This document shows positions 59,201 through 64,000 of a DNA stretch of 64,000 bases, piece after piece. The first letter of the stretch is position 1, and the number at the start of each line of letters is the position of its first letter. The notes beneath the pieces were generated by a model that was not told the DNA's origin, made no database searches, and saw only the letters and a program-made list of their open reading frames with translations. The DNA is from Istiophorus platypterus. Lineage: Eukaryota; Chordata; Actinopteri; Istiophoriformes; Istiophoridae. Position numbers and translations under genes: made by a program. The stretch is from NCBI GenBank assembly GCA_016859345.1, contig CM029112.1, positions 15,198,725 to 15,262,724 on the forward strand, in the 5' to 3' direction.

Positions 59201-62200
59201 TGTACATCAATAACAAATGTAATAAAGAAGAAAAGCGGGGATTCAGAAGATGAATTATTTTGACGTTTTTTTCCCCCCTTACCTAGTCGCCCTGAAACTA
59301 AGAATGTAATGTGTACAAGAAGGTCCACACACATGCAGACCAACAGAGTGCAGGATTGCTCAGCCAGTTATGTGATGGCTAAAGGGCTACAGGCGGTGTG
59401 GTGATAAACTGGCCTAATGGGATCACAGATTATCCTCTCAACCTTCCCTTGTCTCCTCTCCTTTTCCCTCTTTCCTCTTTCTTCTCTCCAACAAGGCTAT
59501 AATACCTGAATAAATGAATAAGTTCCAAAAAAAAGGCCCAGAGCATTTATGATTGGATGACATCTCTTCCTCATTCTCGCCTGTGCTTTGGGCTTTCTTT
59601 CCCTATTTTTGCCTGCTACAGCATTTTACAGTTACTTTCACTGTGTGTGTATTTGTTTGTGTGTGTGTGTCTGTGTGTGTTGAAGGTGGTAAATTGTTTT
59701 CAAGGTTCCTACTCAGCTTGAAGTCACATATTCTTTCAGATGCGGTGTGTGTCGCGGGTGTGTTTATGTGGGTGAGCTGTCAGGTGTTCCTGTCCCCGTG
59801 GCGAATCATCTGTCTGCTCCTTAGAGGTCGTCGGCAGGTGCATTCTAAACAGGCCTCCCCCCAGACACCTTGGTCCTCGTCTCTGTCTGAAAGTACCCAT
59901 GTCTTTCTCCCTTAACACACACACTCACAGCTATTATACTTTGTGTGTGTGCGCAAACATGAGTGTGCCGTCACCAGATTCTCAGTTGAAAAGCCAGGTT
60001 GCAGTTGACAAGCGACATGTGCTGCCTGCACCAATCAGCCACTTCACTGTTTTAACACATAAAGGAATCACTTGCAGCATGAAACCTTAGCAGCGTGAAA
60101 TCATTTTGATCAAACAGATATTTGTGTCAATTGATACAATAATTCAAAAATATCCTGTTCTGTTGTTACTATTTTTACAAGATTTACAGGATTTCAAGGA
60201 TTTGTGTTCCTGACTGTCAATGTTGGAGATGATAAACAAACTTTAGAAAATACATCCAGAGACAAAATAAGACCTCTATGGAACTCTGTAGAACAAATGG
60301 GGTGAAAGATGTATAGAAATACAATTGAATGTATCGATATATGATATATTTAGTTAAATAATCAAGTTAAATAATCAAGAAATTATAAAGTTACATATTT
60401 ATCCTTAAACTTTCAATCAATAGGTGAAAAAAACCCAAACAAACAAAACCACAAAAAAATAAAACAATAATACAGCCACTTAGTTTAAAAAATAAATTTA
60501 ATCTCCGTATATTATTCTCTTCTAATTACCTTTCACTAGCTCAGTTTTATTGATGTATTCAGTTGTATTTTTGGCTCATCTGATAACGTTTTCATAGATT
60601 TTCTATTACCTGTGGGTTTTCTTCAACCTTTACAAAAATAAGACGATAACTTGTTAACATCAAGCCCAAAAAGCTAAGACAAATAGTCGTTAAACAGATA
60701 TTTGACAGATCATTTTTCAAATACAGAAGGTGAATTGAAAAAAAAAAAATAAATAAAAGAAAATTACACTTAATTCAAAATTTCAAATAAATTAATTTTC
60801 CTCAGAAGCCGTGAGAGGCTCGCAGTTCATATCTCATCTAGTCAGCCTCTGTCAGAAACCCTGTGTCTGCTGACAGTGGTCCGTCTGACCAAAGCTTTAT
60901 AATTTTGCGTCGTGTGGCCGTACCATGGGGACAGAGATCAATTCCACAGCATTGCCAACAGTGGGGATAATGAGGCTTTTCCATTGATTAGAATTTAATT
61001 GAGAGGCAGCGATGGGCTGGGGGAGGGAGGAAAGGCTATTGAAGTCACTCAGTCAGCGCTGGGAGGTTCCCCCTCACACTCCTCCATTCTTTCATTCTTT
61101 CACTCTTTTTCACTGGATCTCTGGTTTCCTCCTCCCTCCGTCCTTTTGCCACTTCTGTCTCCCCGCTCCTCCTCTTTTCTCTCTGTCTCCGGTATTGATG
61201 GTATATGGACACAGTAGAATTAGACCCGTCATTGTTCCTCGCATTATCTCTGTCCGAGGCTGCTGGAGATGATGCAGCTGAATGATAACTGAGTCTCATA
61301 GCGCCGGACGCAATCACATCCTCCCAATTTACAACTTAATTCAGCTCAGTTCATTCTCAGACACTCAAAATCTCCTTTGCAACACATGCACATGCACGCA
61401 CGCACATAGACGAAAGCAGACTTCTCTAACACACATCTCCACACATCCGCTGAGGCAAATTGGTAAACCGCCCTCAAACGTCATCTTTCTCATACTCCTC
61501 CCATCTTTCTCCCTCTGTTTCATCCTCCCTCTGCATCCATCTTTCTCTCTTTCTGTTTCTCTCTCTCTCTCTCCTCTCTGCCTATATCGCAGTTCTCCGG
61601 GCAACTCTTTATCATTCTAATATGAAGACATCTCTCCGGTCTTGTACACCGAGTAATTGATCCTCTTCTCTGGGGTTTTTGATTTTCTTCAACTAAACCC
61701 CCTGAGTACTGACAATAAGAACTGACTAGCAGGCTTTTTTCTGTCCATTTGCTTTCTGTCCGTGTGCATGTGCCCCGTGTGTATGTGTCAAATCTACTGC
61801 TGAATTCATTCAGATTCAGACACTTCATTTGAATTTTACATCTAAGGCATTACACGTTAGCTGCATGAGAATATTTTGTATTTATGATTGTGTTTGTGTC
61901 TGTTTCTTCATGTTTAAGTGATACTTTCAAGTCAGACTTGAAAGGCCTGCGGGCATAGTTGTGTGTAGCATTGTGTGTGTACTGAATGTGTGTTGATGCT
62001 ATTCACCTTAGTAAGTTCTATGTCCTAAACCTTTGAGTACACTATAATGTTCAGGTTGAATTGTAATTGCACTAGACAGCCAAAACTCACATCTTTGGTA
62101 CTTAATTTGTGATACTGCTGAATAGGTCATTTGCCTGGAGCGGATGCACTGCAACAAGAATGATCCCAAGGACATATGGAATTGCATTTCATATCCTGTT

Positions 62201-62208
62201 TTTGCGGA

Positions 62209-62210
<2 letters not shown>

Positions 62211-62263
<53 letters not shown>

Positions 62264-62393
62264 GCACACACACACACACACACACACACATACATGCACA
62301 CAGAGTGACATTATAATGAGGATGTACTATTTAAAGAATGCATGTTATCTCCCAGACACCTTTTTAGGGTGTCATTAACATTTGTGTGCATGT

Positions 62394-62465
<72 letters not shown>
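62211..62465. repeat. (CA)n and (TG)n microsatellites in opposite orientation
   Basis: CA at 62211-62290 and TG at about 62392-62465, about 100 bp apart. The two arms could pair as a large inverted repeat. Confidence 0.96.
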
Positions 62466-62468
<3 letters not shown>

Positions 62469-63399
62469 CACATGCTTTTGCAACACCTTACTTTAAATCA
62501 GGTATAGGGAAAGCGAGGAGGAGATGGCAAGAGGGGATGACTGGCAAAGGAGAGGAAGAGAATTAGATATAGAGGTGTAGAACAAGAGGATGAGCAGGGG
62601 GCAGTAAGTGGATGAAGATGTGATGTGAAGGGAGTAATATTAGAGGTTGTAAATGGTTAAAAGAAGAAGCAAATAGACGAGCTGTTAGAGAGAAAAAGCA
62701 GCAGGAAGAGGGATCAGTGGATAAACAACATTTTCATTTTCATATAATACCATTTAGTGGACCATCCCACACAGTGTTTGTTATTTCAGGAATGTAATCA
62801 CAAATTATTACTTTTTTTTTTTTTAATTTCTCAGTTGAAACAGAGTGAGAGAGGCTAAACAAGTGAGTAAATAAGTAAGAGGAAGGTGGAATAGGGCCAC
62901 AAGAGAGGAGGACTGGGGAGAATACGAGAGAGAGAATGGCAGGAAACATCAGCGAACAAAAACTCTGGTAATGAAATACAGATTACAGTGTTGTAGCCTG
63001 TCCTTCAGATCTTGGCAGTACCACTCATGCCATAATATATATTGTCCTCTGTGTGTATATGTGTGTGTGTATGTGTTGCGTGTGAGTGTGTGTGTGCTGA
63101 GATTGACCCCTAGGGGTCCCACACCCTTAGGTAATGGCTCCATTAGGAAGACAAAGCGCTGCCCTCTTGGCTCAAACACTATCACTCTCTCTATTTCTAT
63201 CTCTCTCCCATCTTTTCTTTATCTTCTTAACTCGTTTGCCCATGTCCTGTCTTTTGTCTTGGCGTCAGTACCTCTCTCTATGTCTTTCTCTTTGACAGAA
63301 AGGAAGATGTGTATGACATAAAGAGACAGAGCGAGACAAGAGGTGTTGCGTCAGTTGGCTCATCAATTTATCATGTGCAATTTCATCAAGCAGACCTGT

Positions 63400-63401
<2 letters not shown>

Positions 63402-63494
<93 letters not shown>

Positions 63495-63609
63495 GCGCAT
63501 GCACAAACAAGAGCAATCTAGATGGCCTTGTGTTGGAGACAGTCATTAACCCTCTTACCCTCCTCTCGTTATCTCTCCCACCCGTCATCTCTTCTCTGAC
63601 TCAAATCAG

Positions 63610-63652
<43 letters not shown>
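63402..63652. repeat. Two (TG)n microsatellites
   Basis: TG at 63402-63491 (about 90 bp, essentially uninterrupted) and 63614-63652. Confidence 0.97.
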
Positions 63653-63656
<4 letters not shown>

Positions 63657-63704
63657 ATTTTTGGCCACATTCATCTTAATTCATCAACTTTTAATTTAAG
63701 TTTC

Positions 63705-63775
63705 AAAACGGTTGGCTTGGGATTTGAACCCACAGCCGCAGCAAGTGGTGACTAATGCAGACCTTTAACCACTTC
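63705..63775 (-). mobile_element. tRNA-like / SINE head fragment on the minus strand
   Basis: On the minus strand GTGGTTAAAGGTCTGC resembles an A-box region, and about 40 bases later GGGTTCAAATCCC matches an RNA polymerase III B box. The spacing suits a class II tRNA-derived head. I could not fold acceptor or anticodon arms, so a decayed SINE is likelier than a functional tRNA gene. Confidence 0.35.
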
Positions 63776-64000
63776 AAGTAGTATCTCTTTGCACTGTGCT
63801 GTTTAAACAGAGGGTCAGGACCCAGAATGGGTTTGTGAGACGATTTTAAAAGAAAAGTGGTTGCTGCCATTGGCTTTAATTGCTCCTTAAATGCCTGTTT
63901 TCAAAATGTGTTTTCTATTACGTTATGGTTTGGGATAAAATGGGTCTTTCAATCAGAAAGCTGGATGCTAGAAGTGGTTCTCTTGCATTTTTTTGTCTGC

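Larger units (their letters stand above)
43076..64000 (+). other. grin2a: grin2a intron 2 (partial), at least 20.9 kb
   Basis: No match to the next amino-terminal-domain exon, which should start DPTSTFFQFG-like, was found before the window ends. This agrees with the very long intron at this place in other vertebrates. It contains microsatellites, a MITE-like element (53054-53251), a GC-rich hairpin (56246-56285), a splice-bounded 59-nt open stretch (45673-45731) and a tRNA-like minus-strand fragment near 63710. No other gene is supportable on either strand. Confidence 0.75.

Noticed and set aside
63705..63775. Functional tRNA gene on the minus strand
   Set aside because: A- and B-box-like motifs are present, but I could not form acceptor and anticodon stems; treated as a SINE-like fragment.

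Overview
The window is animal nuclear DNA, most likely from a percomorph-like teleost fish. Coding sequence is split into many short exons with GT-AG introns. Non-coding DNA is AT-rich and full of (CA)n/(TG)n microsatellites, and it carries interspersed repeats I associate with spiny-rayed fish. There are no bacterial operons, phage genes or CRISPR arrays, and I see no complete transposase or reverse transcriptase.

Two neuronal ion-channel genes lie in the same direction (+). (1) Positions 1-18304 hold the 3' half of a T-type (low-voltage-activated) calcium channel alpha-1 gene, best assigned to cacna1h (Cav3.2). Eighteen exons can be joined in one unbroken frame. They run from the extracellular end of domain III S1-S2, through domain III, the III-IV linker and domain IV, to a long Pro/Ser/His-rich cytoplasmic tail and a stop at 18302-18304. 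The visible part is about 1185 residues. A 3' UTR follows, with AATAAA at 19010-19015. (2) Positions ~32400-64000 hold the 5' end of an NMDA receptor GluN2 gene, best matched to grin2a (GluN2A). It has a CpG-richer promoter/5' UTR region whose first exon ends at a consensus donor (33299/33300), a 9.3-kb first intron, and one coding exon (42572-43075). That exon carries the start codon, signal peptide and first part of the amino-terminal domain. The remaining 21 kb is the second intron; the gene continues beyond the window.

Between the genes (about 19.0-32.4 kb) I see no supportable gene, only microsatellites, homopolymers and anonymous AT-rich sequence. Recognisable repeats elsewhere are a ~305-bp TTAA-bounded MITE-like element at 35.85 kb, a tRNA-SINE-like fragment near 39.2 kb, a common fish interspersed repeat at 41.3-41.7 kb, and a ~198-bp element with perfect 18-bp inverted ends at 53.05 kb.

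The two genes do not form a pathway, but both encode neuronal calcium-entry channels. Their human orthologues both lie on 16p13. No new biological system is evident. The observations most worth a second look are: substitution of both His residues of the GluN2A high-affinity zinc site by Arg; a possible upstream ORF whose stop overlaps the grin2a start (AUGA); a possible 7-codon alternative donor in the calcium-channel III-IV linker; an 84-nt frame-preserving intron in the channel tail; and a (CA)n repeat touching a 5' splice site.
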